Assembly: GCA_037576215.1 (NCBI GenBank)
Contig: JBANDB010000009.1
Coordinates: forward strand, 2,666,001 to 2,730,000
DNA: 64,000 bases
Origin: Armillaria gallica
Lineage: Eukaryota; Basidiomycota; Agaricomycetes; Agaricales; Physalacriaceae
Direction of reading: 5' to 3'
The position numbers and the translations under genes were made by a program. The notes beneath the pieces are model-generated. The model made no database searches. It was given only the letters and a program-made list of their open reading frames with translations, and was not told where the DNA came from. Shown here one piece after another: positions 54,931 to 64,000 of this stretch. Positions within the stretch are counted from its first letter, which is position 1; the number at the start of each line of letters is the position of its first letter.

Positions 54931-55439
54931 GAGTATGGCAAATATGAAAAAGATTTTGTATATATCTCTTTGATATAGGCTAAAAATAAATATTTTTCAA
55001 TTTACATTGGCACCTTGCACTGCATGAGCACATTTTGAAATTCTGTATTTTGAATAAATTTCGTTCTGTATTTTGAATAAAGAGGGGTACATCTTCACTA
55101 GAATATCTTTTGTTGCAGTTGATCCAATCTGTGAAATTTCAGATGTTGCTAGAGGGAGAATCATCTACCTCAATGATGGGGAGAGGCATTCCTATGGGTA
55201 TCCTCTGGGGAGAGAAGATAGTATGAGCTTATGGTAGAAATTTTTGAGGTGGATGCTCCTATTTTGGCAGGCACCGCCTTAGTTCACTATCTGCACTTAT
55301 GAAATACTGCTCTACACCAGTCTACAGCATGTTGTAGTAATAAATGTAAAATGTGTTATGTTGCACCTACATTTTGAGGAATTTTGCTAGCAATGACATC
55401 CTTCTACCCTGCGCTTGAACAGAGAAAGTTGTCATCAGC
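54931..55439. other. No recognisable feature
   Basis: AT-rich, stops in all frames. Short duplicated phrase TTCTGTATTTTGAATAAA near 55,040-55,082. Confidence 0.5.
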
Positions 55440-55640
55440 CTCGAGTCAATCATGTCCAGACTGGACATAGCATCATTCTATATTGGAATCAAACATCCTG
55501 GACAAAAAACACAAGCCTTGGCATGATTCTACAAATTTTGTCCAGATAAAACCTGGGATAGGCATTTCTCCAGTCAGAATTTGGTCTAGATAGCAACACA
55601 GCATGTCAACCTATTTTGGGGGGTCCTTACTTGGTATGCT
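55440..55640 (+). repeat. Right arm of the 46.9/55.6 kb inverted repeat
   Basis: Inverted partner of 46,970-47,170. Together they bracket the Ulp1-protease gene, the DIRS element and the P-like gene, which makes them candidates for transposon ends. Confidence 0.55.
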
Positions 55641-55849
55641 TCTTCAAGTGCCTGGAAAGTCCAATAAGGATTACATCCATCAACAGCTTCATCTGCATAT
55701 GCAATCCTGGCAGCCCAAGTACAAAGTTTGCTAGTATTCTAAGAAGCAACATCCTTCATATGCTGAGCCATGGTATGTCTGATAGTGCAATTGTTTCCAG
55801 AGCTATCCTGGTCACAGATGAGTTTCTGTAATTCTCTACATTCCTTAGA

Positions 55850-55985
55850 TGTGATACCACTAGTGGGTCAAATCTACTAGCCGGTGATACTAGTGACTTG
55901 AATGCTAGCAGGATTAAATAAATATGGCCACTAATGGACGAGTAATATGACTAGCACACCAAACAAGAGGCAGAGGACATGAGGC
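55850..55985 (-). repeat. Fragment of the ACTAGT-rich element
   Basis: Its reverse complement matches 35,335-35,460: GTCCTCTGC(C/T)TCTTGTTTGG, GCATTCAAGTCACTAGTAT and CCCACTAGTGGTATC. Most CpG sites of the other copy are TG or CA here, so this fragment is older or more heavily mutated. Confidence 0.8.
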
Positions 55986-56139
55986 TCCTTGATCCAATAC
56001 CACTATCATGCTCCTTAGTGGCTTATGGTCTTGGATAGTCCTGTAAGACAGCAGACAAGGCTTAACACATCTGAGAGTATTCTTTGATGTGTTGAGGACA
56101 AGAGGACCAACTCCCACCATTGATGAACATGCTTAAATG

Positions 56140-57290
56140 CTATATTGAGGAGAACAAATGCAACAGTACCATACCATCCCATCTGCCTAAGTGTGTCATG
56201 CACATGCCACCCACTTCACACCTATTCCAACTCTAACCCTAGCTCCAACATTCCTGGCTATCGGACTCTGCAGCCTCCAGCTGCTTACCATTACTCTGCT
56301 CCATTTGATGTTTCATTTATCTTTTTATTTCACTATTTCACATATTAATTCTAGAACCCAAATCCAGTAGCAAATAGACCACCACCAGAGTCCATCAGAC
56401 TCAGACTCAGATTGCCTATTCATATATATTGTAGAATTACTTGTAGATACGCAGTTCGAATATCAACTTGATTTAGCCAAATCTATCTCTGACTCCAAGT
56501 CTAAATCCTATTGCTCTCAAGTCCATGGCCTCCACTCCACTGGACTATCATTACTTCTATCCAAACCTTTGCTCTCTGTAGACTCTGCTCTGCAATCTAA
56601 TCTCAAGGCTTTGGCTCAAAAGCTCACACACTCCACAGACCTCCACTCATGCAAGTTATCTTGGTCTATTTGGCATGTCCCTAACAGTATATTTGAACTC
56701 AACCCCTTGAGTCAAAATTTTCTCTAAATTATGACAACCACACACACTTACCCTCCAGAAACAGGTGTTTTTCATGGACAATATAGCAGCACCTGCATCT
56801 AAGGAAAACCCAGAGCTTTTTGAATCAGCCTCCATCAGAGGACAACTATCCCATAGGGAAACCTACAGTCACTCCAGTTTTACTGTTTGTCAATCCAACC
56901 ACTATGGTTCTCCTAACCCCTTTACTCCACCACCTGATGACCTTCCATGTCACTGAAGGATTGGCATATTTGACAGATACTGAGAGAACTCAGATCCACA
57001 CACCCCAGCATCTCAACCCACCTTCAACAGGGGACAACCAGACATCCAGGAATCAACAATTCTGGAGGCAAAACTGATACCCCTACTCATCCTTCAAATC
57101 GACACAATCAGGGTGACAATGGATCCAACTCACACCCAGGTAGCCCAAATGGATCCAGAGGTCCCAGTGGCCCCAATAGACCAGGAGGACCTGGTCTGTT
57201 TACTCTAATTTCAGTTGCACAATCATTTCATACTTCTGCCTGATTTCTTTTTGTTTGCACCTCAGTCTTTTACCACTACAATGAGTGAAG
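56140..57290 (+). pseudogene. Possible N-terminal Gag region of a third gypsy-type element
   Basis: Low-complexity coding text in several frames, ending near 57,190 in NRHNQGDNGSNSHPGSPNGS and RPGGPG. Such Asn/Gly/Pro-rich stretches precede the capsid in many basidiomycete gypsy Gags. A reverse-transcriptase fragment of a third gypsy type lies beyond gypsy B copy 2 at 59,770, so the two may be parts of one split element. Weak evidence. Confidence 0.3.
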
Positions 57291-57309
57291 ACTGAGGTGT
57301 GTACCTTAC

Positions 57310-58052
57310 TTACATTGCTACATATTGATTACTTACCTTACTGTTAGATTTGTTGTATTCTAACACACCTGGCATAGATGGTGGGTACTTCTCTGTCAGC
57401 AGCATAGATGGTGTTCTTGCTGGTTTCTTGGATGGCTTTCTTGATCTGGGTGAGCATGACTTGCTCATTGTCGTGTACCCTCGTATTGTACACCAGTTCT
57501 TTGAATTTCTGGAAGAACTGATCACTGTCTTAGTAGGTCGTCTGTCAGAGCTTCTCCCATTGTGTGTGTTTGATCTGTGAGTCAGAATCCTTCCAGAACT
57601 GCTTCCTGATTTCTGCCTTGAAGTTGGCATATGAGGGGTATAATTGCTCCCTGTCGTTGTCTACTCCAATCTGTCAGGCTCTGAGTTCCCACCATTTTGT
57701 GCTTCCCCTTCAAATTGTGACACGCAAAAGATTACTTTATGTGGTGAGTGGCAGAAGTGCCAGTTGAATAGGGAGAAGTGCATTTCACACTGTGAGAAGA
57801 AGCAGGAGATATCGGTAGATTCCCCTTCGAAGTCTCTGACTCCTTTTAGGATCTTGGGTTTAAGATTGTCATAGGGAGCGGCATGACCCTGTATCAAGAC
57901 CCATTGCACAGGGAGGGTCAGTGGTTTGGGTGGTGCTGGAAGTTGTGGTAGCATCCACCTTAAGGGTACCACAGGAGGCAGTTGTGGGGGTTGAGTCAGT
58001 GGCTGATCAGGATCTGCACCAGCAAAGAGTACATATCCTGGTGCATACATTC
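57310..58052 (-). pseudogene. gag: Gypsy B copy 2 Gag, capsid part
   Basis: From 58,050 it reads MYAPGYVLFAGA, a Pro-rich linker, then KPKILKGVRDFEGESTDISC and HSPHKVIFCVSQFEGEAQN. The following capsid half (57,310-57,630 region) is in another frame: SQIKHTQWEKLRQ-type text and VHDNEQVMLTQIKKA. About 80 residues between this part and the upstream part are missing relative to copy 1. Confidence 0.75.
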
Positions 58053-58495
58053 CTGTACTATTTCGACCGGTAATTCACATAACGCATAACAGTCGCCTGT
58101 GAAGTGAATCTCCCGGTATATCGTAATGCATAACAATGGATAATGAAGTTGCTAGCTTACAGGTATCAAAACACGATTTTTTTGCAAGTCTAAACCACTT
58201 TTTTGGTGCTAGTACATTACCGTGGTGTTTTTATGTGTGATCCCACTGCCACATGTCAGCACTGTATAACTTTGATGGCTTATGAACAGACTATTTCCCC
58301 TGCGGGCCGCAATGCATTGTACAACTCAGGGAAATTATTTTCATAATCTTATCTGATGTGGTGGTGGCACTTGCTCAGGTCCTGTGAAGCTAATTTCCTA
58401 AGCATAACGCGTAACATGGAGCCCTGAACCTCTAGTCAATTGACCATATACTATAACGCATAATAGCCCATGAAGCTACGGTCGAAATAGTACAG
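58053..58495. mobile_element. MITE, 443 bp, 17-bp perfect terminal inverted repeats
   Basis: CTGTACTATTTCGACCG at 58,053-58,069 is repeated inverted at 58,479-58,495 without mismatch. The inside is non-coding, CpG-containing and has several CATAACGC-type phrases near both ends (58,078, 58,122, 58,400, 58,455). The CpGs are unmutated, unlike the host Gag, so it is a young insertion. A target duplication is not clear; TA is possible if the first five bases are flanking. Confidence 0.8.
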
Positions 58496-58691
58496 TACTG
58501 TTGATAGGAATGTGTAGAGAGGAAAGGTAAAAATAATCAATCCTGGCAGGGGTGCTTGCCCATGCCAAGCTGGCTAGTAATTCATAGGCAAAGTAACTAA
58601 ATAAGTCATAATAGTCTGCATGTAGTAATACGTCGGGTGGCTGGGTCATATTTATGTTCCTGAATAAATGGATGGCATCAGGTAGTGTCAT
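58496..58691 (-). pseudogene. gag: Gypsy B copy 2 Gag, N-terminal part
   Basis: It starts at ATG 58,691 with MTLPDAIHLFRNINMTQPP and LLHADYYDLFSYFAYELLA. As in copy 1 the ATG overlaps the stop of ORF1 in the +1 frame. It is cut at about 58,496 by the MITE and a deletion. Confidence 0.8.
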
Positions 58692-59355
58692 CAGTGGGGG
58701 CTTCAGGAGTTGTCTTGGGAAGGGGTTCGATCTCTGGGATTGAGGTCATGGGGCTGGAGCCATGGATTCCATTGACATACTCTGCCCCCAGGAGTAACTC
58801 TGTGGTGGTGTTGCTTGACTTGCTTGGCCATCTTCTGAACCTTCATGATTCCCTGAATCAGTTGAGTGATGCAGTGAGATGTTGCTCATTGATCTCTCAC
58901 CACACCAATCAGTTTGGTTGGGATGGTCCAGTAACTGGTGCCTGCTCTGGTGCCTACTCGATGGGCTGGTCCCAGTGAATGTGGCTGGGATAGTTGTTGT
59001 CAGCTTCTGCGATAGGAGAGGGGTGTCAAATGGGGAAATAGGCACTGAGGAGAATAACAAGATTATCCCAGAGGTCGTCAGGATCAAAGGGCATGGGTGC
59101 TCTAGTTGAAATCCAGATGTCCCCATTACTGTTGACACAACTGGGGATGAGAGTGAGGGGGCGGTTTGGGTGGCTTGTGCCCAACTCATATCATACAAGG
59201 CATTCAGTGAGGGCATCCAGTTGTCTATCTGCTGGTTTAAGATAACGGTAGGTGCTGTCCTGTGAAAGTGCACTGCAAGGATGATTGCAGTTGTGAGGAG
59301 GACTGCACTGGGTGCTAGTACAGTGGTGATGATGATGGTGTTGTCTCATTCCATG
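58684..59355 (-). pseudogene. Gypsy B copy 2 ORF1: membrane anchor plus disordered region
   Basis: ATG near 59,355 (ME, then a stop) is followed by a hydrophobic segment: IIITTVLAPSAVLLTTAIIL then AVHFHR. The long open piece 58,746-59,273 encodes the Ser/Thr/Pro-rich region (MSWAQATQTAPSLSS, HSTDSGNHEGSEDG). It ends at the TGA overlapping the Gag ATG. Confidence 0.65.
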
Positions 59356-59380
59356 AAGGCTCCAGTTAAGGAGCTAGGGA

Positions 59381-59393
59381 AGCTTTGAGCTAA
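59381..59393 (-). promoter_or_regulatory. Self-priming-type primer-binding site, gypsy B copy 2
   Basis: On the minus strand TTAGCTCAAAGCT, the exact complement of AGCTTTGAGCTAA at 59,550-59,538 in the LTR. Confidence 0.8.
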
Positions 59394-59394
59394 T

Positions 59395-59769
59395 TGTTAA
59401 ACCTGATTTCCCAATCAAGAGCAAACAATGGCTGTATTGTTTTTGTACAGTCACCATTGAGTCTCATGATGAAAGGAAGTTTTAGACTAAGTCTTTAGCA
59501 CTTAGTGAGAAGAAATGTGTTTTGGTATAGATTAACTTTAGCTCAAAGCTAAGGGATATACAGCTTGAGCTACACTACTTATATACTAAAGTGAGGGTCT
59601 AATAATAAGTGCACCATTGTAAGAAAGAAGTAAGAACATGCACAAGGGAGCAACAGTGACTGCGTTGTGACTGTCAAAGCCATGGGGTCATGGACTATGG
59701 ATAAGATAAGATAAGTGCTAAAGATTAGATAAGAGATGCTTAGATAAAGAAAATAAATAAATTGTAACA
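59395..59769 (-). repeat. 5' LTR of gypsy B copy 2
   Basis: 375 bp from TGTTACAATT (59,769) to GGTTTAACA (59,395) on the minus strand. It has a TATA-like TATATAAG about 40 bp upstream of the predicted RNA start. It is the only complete LTR of family B here. Confidence 0.85.
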
Positions 59770-60235
59770 ACATAGCCAAAGGTGATGAATGGAAAACTGC
59801 CTTCAGGACCTGCTATGGCTCCTTTGAATGGCATGTCTTGTCTTTTGGACTCACCAACACTCCCACGGCATTCCAACATTTCATGAACAATATTTTTGCT
59901 GACATGCTTGACATTTCTGTAGTCATATACTTTGACAACATTCTCATCTATTCTGATAACCCTACGGAGTGCTGGGAACATGTACATGAAGTTCTGCACA
60001 GACTAAGAGCAAATGGGCTTTACTGCAAAGGATCCAAATGTGAGTTTCACCCAGACTCTGTGGAATATCTAGGCTACATTCTATCACTGGAGGGTCTCTG
60101 CATGTCGAAAGACAAAGTTAAGGGTATTTTAGACTGGCGGGTTCCATGGAAAGTTAAAGATACGACTCTCTGTATCCAGCAATTCCTCATGCATATTGGT
60201 CAACTTCATTGAACAATTTATCTATTCTGGTACTT
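59770..60235 (+). pseudogene. pol: Ty3/gypsy reverse-transcriptase fragment (third type)
   Basis: The plus strand reads GDEWKTAFRT, SFEWHVLSFGLTNTPTAFQH, then VVIYFDNILIYSDNPTE at about 59,919-59,969, with Asn (59,937-59,939) where the second catalytic Asp belongs. It continues with LYCKGSKCEFHPDSVEYLGY and LSLEGLCMSKDKVKGILDW before decaying. Sequence differs clearly from families A and B. The gypsy B LTR cuts off its 5' side. Confidence 0.85.
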
Positions 60236-63200
60236 TCACAAGAAGACAGTGAGTGTCAGCAGTTCTTGCAGCACTTGCATCACTGCTGAGCTTCAATGAT
60301 ATTAATTAACTATGGAGCACTAACATGAATATAAGAGGCTTACTGATGTACAGATATCATTGAAATTGCCAGCTGTAGTCTCATTTCTCAGAAGAGCCCT
60401 CTCAATATGTGGCCCAAGGCTTTCAACTATTGCCTTGTAGCCTCAATGTAATCTCTCTTGATTGCATTGAATGATAGAGATTGTTAATAGTCTTTCAAAG
60501 ATTAATAAACAGCACAACTTACTCCAGTGTGGACAAGACAGAATCTTTATTGTCTGAAGACACCCAACAGTTGCATGCAAACTAAAGATGAGGTATACAC
60601 CTTTAATATTCACACATCCAAGTCCAAACTGATTTTCCGTCTAGCTTTTGAAAAGCTGGGGATTGGTGCAGGTATCAAAGATTCATTGAGTATATGAGTA
60701 AGATGAAGTTGCATAAGAAAAAAAGAGAACTATCAAAGTTGACAAAGGTGAAAGAACAAAGGCAGTGTGTATTAGTGGCATGCTGCCAATACCAGCTCTT
60801 ATATGCAACAGCATCACTTTTCACATCACAAACTGTGATCCATACATACTCTAGCCTGAGAAACAATCTATACTCAACAATTAACAAAGGAAAATAAGAT
60901 TCAAGGTGATGATAAACCTATAGTCATACACATGCAACTTTAAGTCTGGCCTTTGAAAGTATTTTTTTACATTTGTTGCCTCTTTCAGATTGCTATGAAA
61001 GAACACAGGTGTGTGAGATCAGAGTAGTTTACTTGTATGAGAAGGTAGTAGACCCAGGGCATGAGCCAATCTATGCATATGGATAAGAGTTTTAGTTAAT
61101 GAGTACTAGCTCCTAGTCAGCATCACCAACCTTTCAGGATAAATAGTTGATTTGAAGATGAGAGGGCAGGAGCAAGTCAAAACATCCAGACCATATGTTT
61201 CTATTAACCTACATAGAAAAGAGATTGAGCTACAAAGAAACAAAACAAAGCATAGCTTGAACACAAATATAGAAAGTATGCTTGTACCTCATCTGCTATT
61301 GCTCAGAGTGCAAATTTTGGCAGGAGTTGCCAGTACCCATTTTAATTTTCTCAGTACTAGTAAGACTCAAATATTAAAAAATGTCTTTAAATATGAAGGC
61401 AATAGTCATATTGTAGAAGACATATTGGAATTAAGAAAAACAGATGCAGATATTACCAATATAAACAAGATAATGCATGTTGATCAGCATATATTCATTT
61501 TTATAAATCTGGGCATGGATTTGTTAGATTATAGATTACTATTTTTAGAAGTTTAAGCTTGCATGAATATTCTAGTTTGTTTTCCTACATTCCCTGGGAT
61601 GCTTACTCATTTTCTTAGTGATATATTACTCATTTATTCTAGTACATGCTTTGTAGTATAGTAGTATAAAAGCCATGTAAGTAGTAGGGCATTGCTAGCA
61701 TGATTGCCATAAACATTAGTTCTTATTCTGCTCACCTGAGAACCACAAGTTCTAACACAGGATTGTATATTGAAGAGCAGCTCATAAATACACATCTAGT
61801 TTATCATAAAATATATAGTTGAGAACTTATTTTTCTAAGCGAACTTTTTGACTCTTGCTTATGCTATACACATAGTTTGATGGTTGAGACTCACAGATTG
61901 TTTAGTGGTCTCAATCTCAGACAAATGAGAGCTGTTATAACACCATCTAAGACTTATATTCAGTTCTTATGAGTCCTATTGCAAAACTTTGACATTTTCT
62001 ATATAGGAAATGCTAAGCATATAGTGAGGGTAAATTAAGATAATAGACCTGGTTATTTCTAGTTAGGAGTAGTTGCACATGATCTCTCTGCTTGAATAAG
62101 CATAGAAAATGAAGAAAACAAGAATATAATTAGTAACTAATATTTAATAAAAATACTAAATTATTATTACAAATAACTATTGCCAAGAATAATATATAAG
62201 TAATCAATGATCTCATAGAGGTATTTGAGATCTCCTTTCCATATATGGTTATATAACCACTGATTCTTTCAAATCTCAGAATAAACAAGCTAATACTAGT
62301 AAAAATATGTAAAAATCAAAATTTCAATTAAATAGATAGATATCTGTAGTATGGATGTCTCAGATACAGATATCTATGTACAGCCACAGCCACAGATGTG
62401 GATATGACCTCTCAGTTACCTTGATATCTGCAGGACAGATCTGGTGATATGCTTGGTATTAGACTACCCATAGATTTTGCAATTTTCTATCAAATAGTGC
62501 AGTCTACAAGCAGTACTAAGAGCTATAATGAAGGCTTTATACTGATAGCTCAAGAACTACATGAGATAGTAAGCAAAACAGTATCAGAATGGACTTAGAA
62601 GTGATATTTAGATGAGTCAACTCTATAAGCCTTCAGTGCTGAATGCTATTTCCTGCCTAAAATAAGACTATAACTGTTAGAACCAAGAGACACATCTTTA
62701 TAAGTTGCAAACCTAAAAAAACAGAACACAGAAGAACTAGATTACTTGTCATCTTGACAACTTAAAAGAATCTAGAAAAGAATTGCTATGTCTATAAGAA
62801 TTTACAATATTGTCACACCCATGGCATGGCTACCCATGTAAATTCATGATTTAGTATGTTTAAGCAGTAGCTTATAGGTTACACTTAGTGAGCTTGCTAA
62901 GCAGACATGTGGAGACCTATTTTAAGCAAGGTTACTGAAGTGATGTTGCAGTATGTCAATGGAAACAATAGAGTTAACCAAGGACTTGGTCATAGCACTG
63001 TACCTGAAGGACAGGCTTGACAGAAAGGCCAATGAGTGAGCTTACTCCTTTCAATAAGCTTGATCTGCACTTGCATCAATAGGATGAACTTAAAGGTGGA
63101 TCGCAACATAATAATGATAACTATGTGCTCGCTTAATAAAAGAAGCATGGTGTCTGAAAATCCAAAGATAACCTTGTACAAGGAAGGAAATGGATAGATA

Positions 63201-64000
63201 TCATGAGGTGGGCCTAGTACAAGGGATTTGGCCAAGAGATTAGCAAATTGTTAGGAATCCAAAAGGCCCAAGAGCTAATATACCTAAGAAAGGAGCTGTC
63301 CACCAGAAAAGAGCTCCAGAAGAGAGATGCCATAGGCTTAATCATCAGTTGCCAAGGTCATAAGCCCATGGAGGTGACTTTTGACATGCACTGTCATTGC
63401 AGGGCATAGAGTACATCTTGAAGAGATTAATCAGAGATAGTTTGACTCACCTGCCAAAGAATACTGCAGCTGTGGTGGACTGACATTATAAAACATAGAA
63501 ATTCATCAAAAGATCTAAACCTGTTATCTTACTCATGGACTGTTTGTAATCACCTTTCGCTCATAGTATTTAAGTTAGTTCAGTTAGCCAATGTACAATT
63601 CAAGTTACTATTTGCTCTCTTTTCTGCTAAGGCACAGTGCGAACAGCTTGAGTTGCATTGAAAAGGTTTAGCTTAGAATCTGTGGGTCTCCTGCCTTGTA
63701 TAGTGAGCCTACTAGTCACTAGCCTTGGAAATTGTAACAGACAAGTGCCAAGAGACTGTATTTTAGTGAGGGTGTTATTAATTGGCTTTTGGGCTTGTGT
63801 GTTGTAGCAAGCTCACAGAGAAATAGAATCAGAGAGAGATTTTTAATAATAAACTTCAGTTTACTTGAGATAAATAAGAGATTTAGAGTTAGTGAAGCTG
63901 CCTCAGTCTTGAGAGTATACTTGGTTACATCTGAGAGAAGCTTGTTACATTTCTGGTGCAGTATAAAAAAGTGTTTCATGTTGAGAGTGTTTTGTGCAGA
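60236..64000. other. AT-rich terminal region, nothing recognisable
   Basis: Stops are dense. The longest open frame (61,152-61,556, plus, 134 codons) has no familiar motif and ordinary AT-rich composition; I do not call it a gene. No LTR, inverted repeat, tRNA or rRNA was seen. Confidence 0.5.

Larger units (their letters stand above)
57300..59769 (-). mobile_element. Gypsy family B, copy 2, minus strand, truncated in Gag
   Basis: It has a 5' LTR at 59,395-59,769, a primer-binding site, ORF1 and Gag up to the second half of the capsid, and ends near 57,300. Everything downstream is missing. A 443-bp MITE lies in Gag. The 5' LTR abuts a different gypsy reverse-transcriptase fragment at 59,770. 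Confidence 0.85.

Noticed and set aside
61152..61556. 134-codon open frame on the plus strand in the AT-rich tail
   Set aside because: No motif, no intron signals and no coding-like composition; expected by chance in sequence of this size.
1..64000. CRISPR arrays, operons, ribosome-binding sites, riboswitches
   Set aside because: Introns, LTR elements and base composition show a eukaryotic genome; no regularly spaced direct repeats of CRISPR type were seen.

Overview
The window looks like repeat-filled chromosome of a filamentous basidiomycete, most likely an agaricomycete. I see no gene I would call a host gene. Nearly everything recognisable is a transposable element or a broken piece of one. 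The organism call is inference. It rests on a chromodomain-bearing Ty3/gypsy element with basidiomycete-type Gag and Pol, a DIRS-type tyrosine-recombinase element, a Ulp1-protease transposon gene and short 46-54 bp introns with CTNAN branch points.

Layout. 1-5.1 kb: decayed hAT-like transposase flanked by two inverted copies of a ~700 bp repeat, then a 20-bp minisatellite. 5.1-9.8 kb: a Ty1/copia element on the + strand with both LTRs and broken gag-pol. 11.6-45.3 kb: a nest of insertions. Fragments of a retroelement gag (called X1 here) at 11.67-12.25, 27.94-28.45 and 38.56-38.84 kb are split by (i) a minus-strand copia (12,249-27,931, target duplication CCTTG) and (ii) gypsy family B (about 28,453-38,562). 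The copia 3' LTR is itself split by a Tc1/mariner-type transposon (12,323-24,034, target TA). Its transposase gene is split by gypsy family A (15,082-23,520, target duplication ACGAG). Gypsy B carries a hAT-like insertion and an ACTAGT-rich insertion. Next comes a second retroelement (X2, 39.4-45.3 kb) split by a two-gene PIF/Harbinger transposon (41.1-43.8 kb). 46.8-55.6 kb: minus-strand genes between inverted repeats, with a possible P-like transposase, a DIRS-type retrotransposon and a Ulp1-type protease. 57.3-59.8 kb: a minus-strand gypsy B copy with a 443-bp MITE. 59.8-60.2 kb: a reverse-transcriptase fragment of a third gypsy type. 60.2-64 kb: AT-rich sequence with nothing recognisable.

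Mutation pattern. Most damage is C-to-T or G-to-A at CpG. Arg CGA codons appear as TGA, and catalytic Asp codons at C|GA(C/T) junctions appear as Asn. The two LTRs of gypsy A differ by transitions only, mostly at CpG. This points to CpG methylation and deamination of silenced repeats.

Main points of interest: a mariner-type transposon with an intron-containing passenger gene; two gypsy families whose primer-binding site pairs with the predicted 5' end of their own RNA, with compensatory change between families; a conserved membrane-anchor ORF upstream of gag in the same families; recurrent CpG loss of the same catalytic residue in unrelated elements; and a CpG-rich ~1.1 kb element with 16 ACTAGT hexamers. 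All alignments were made by eye.
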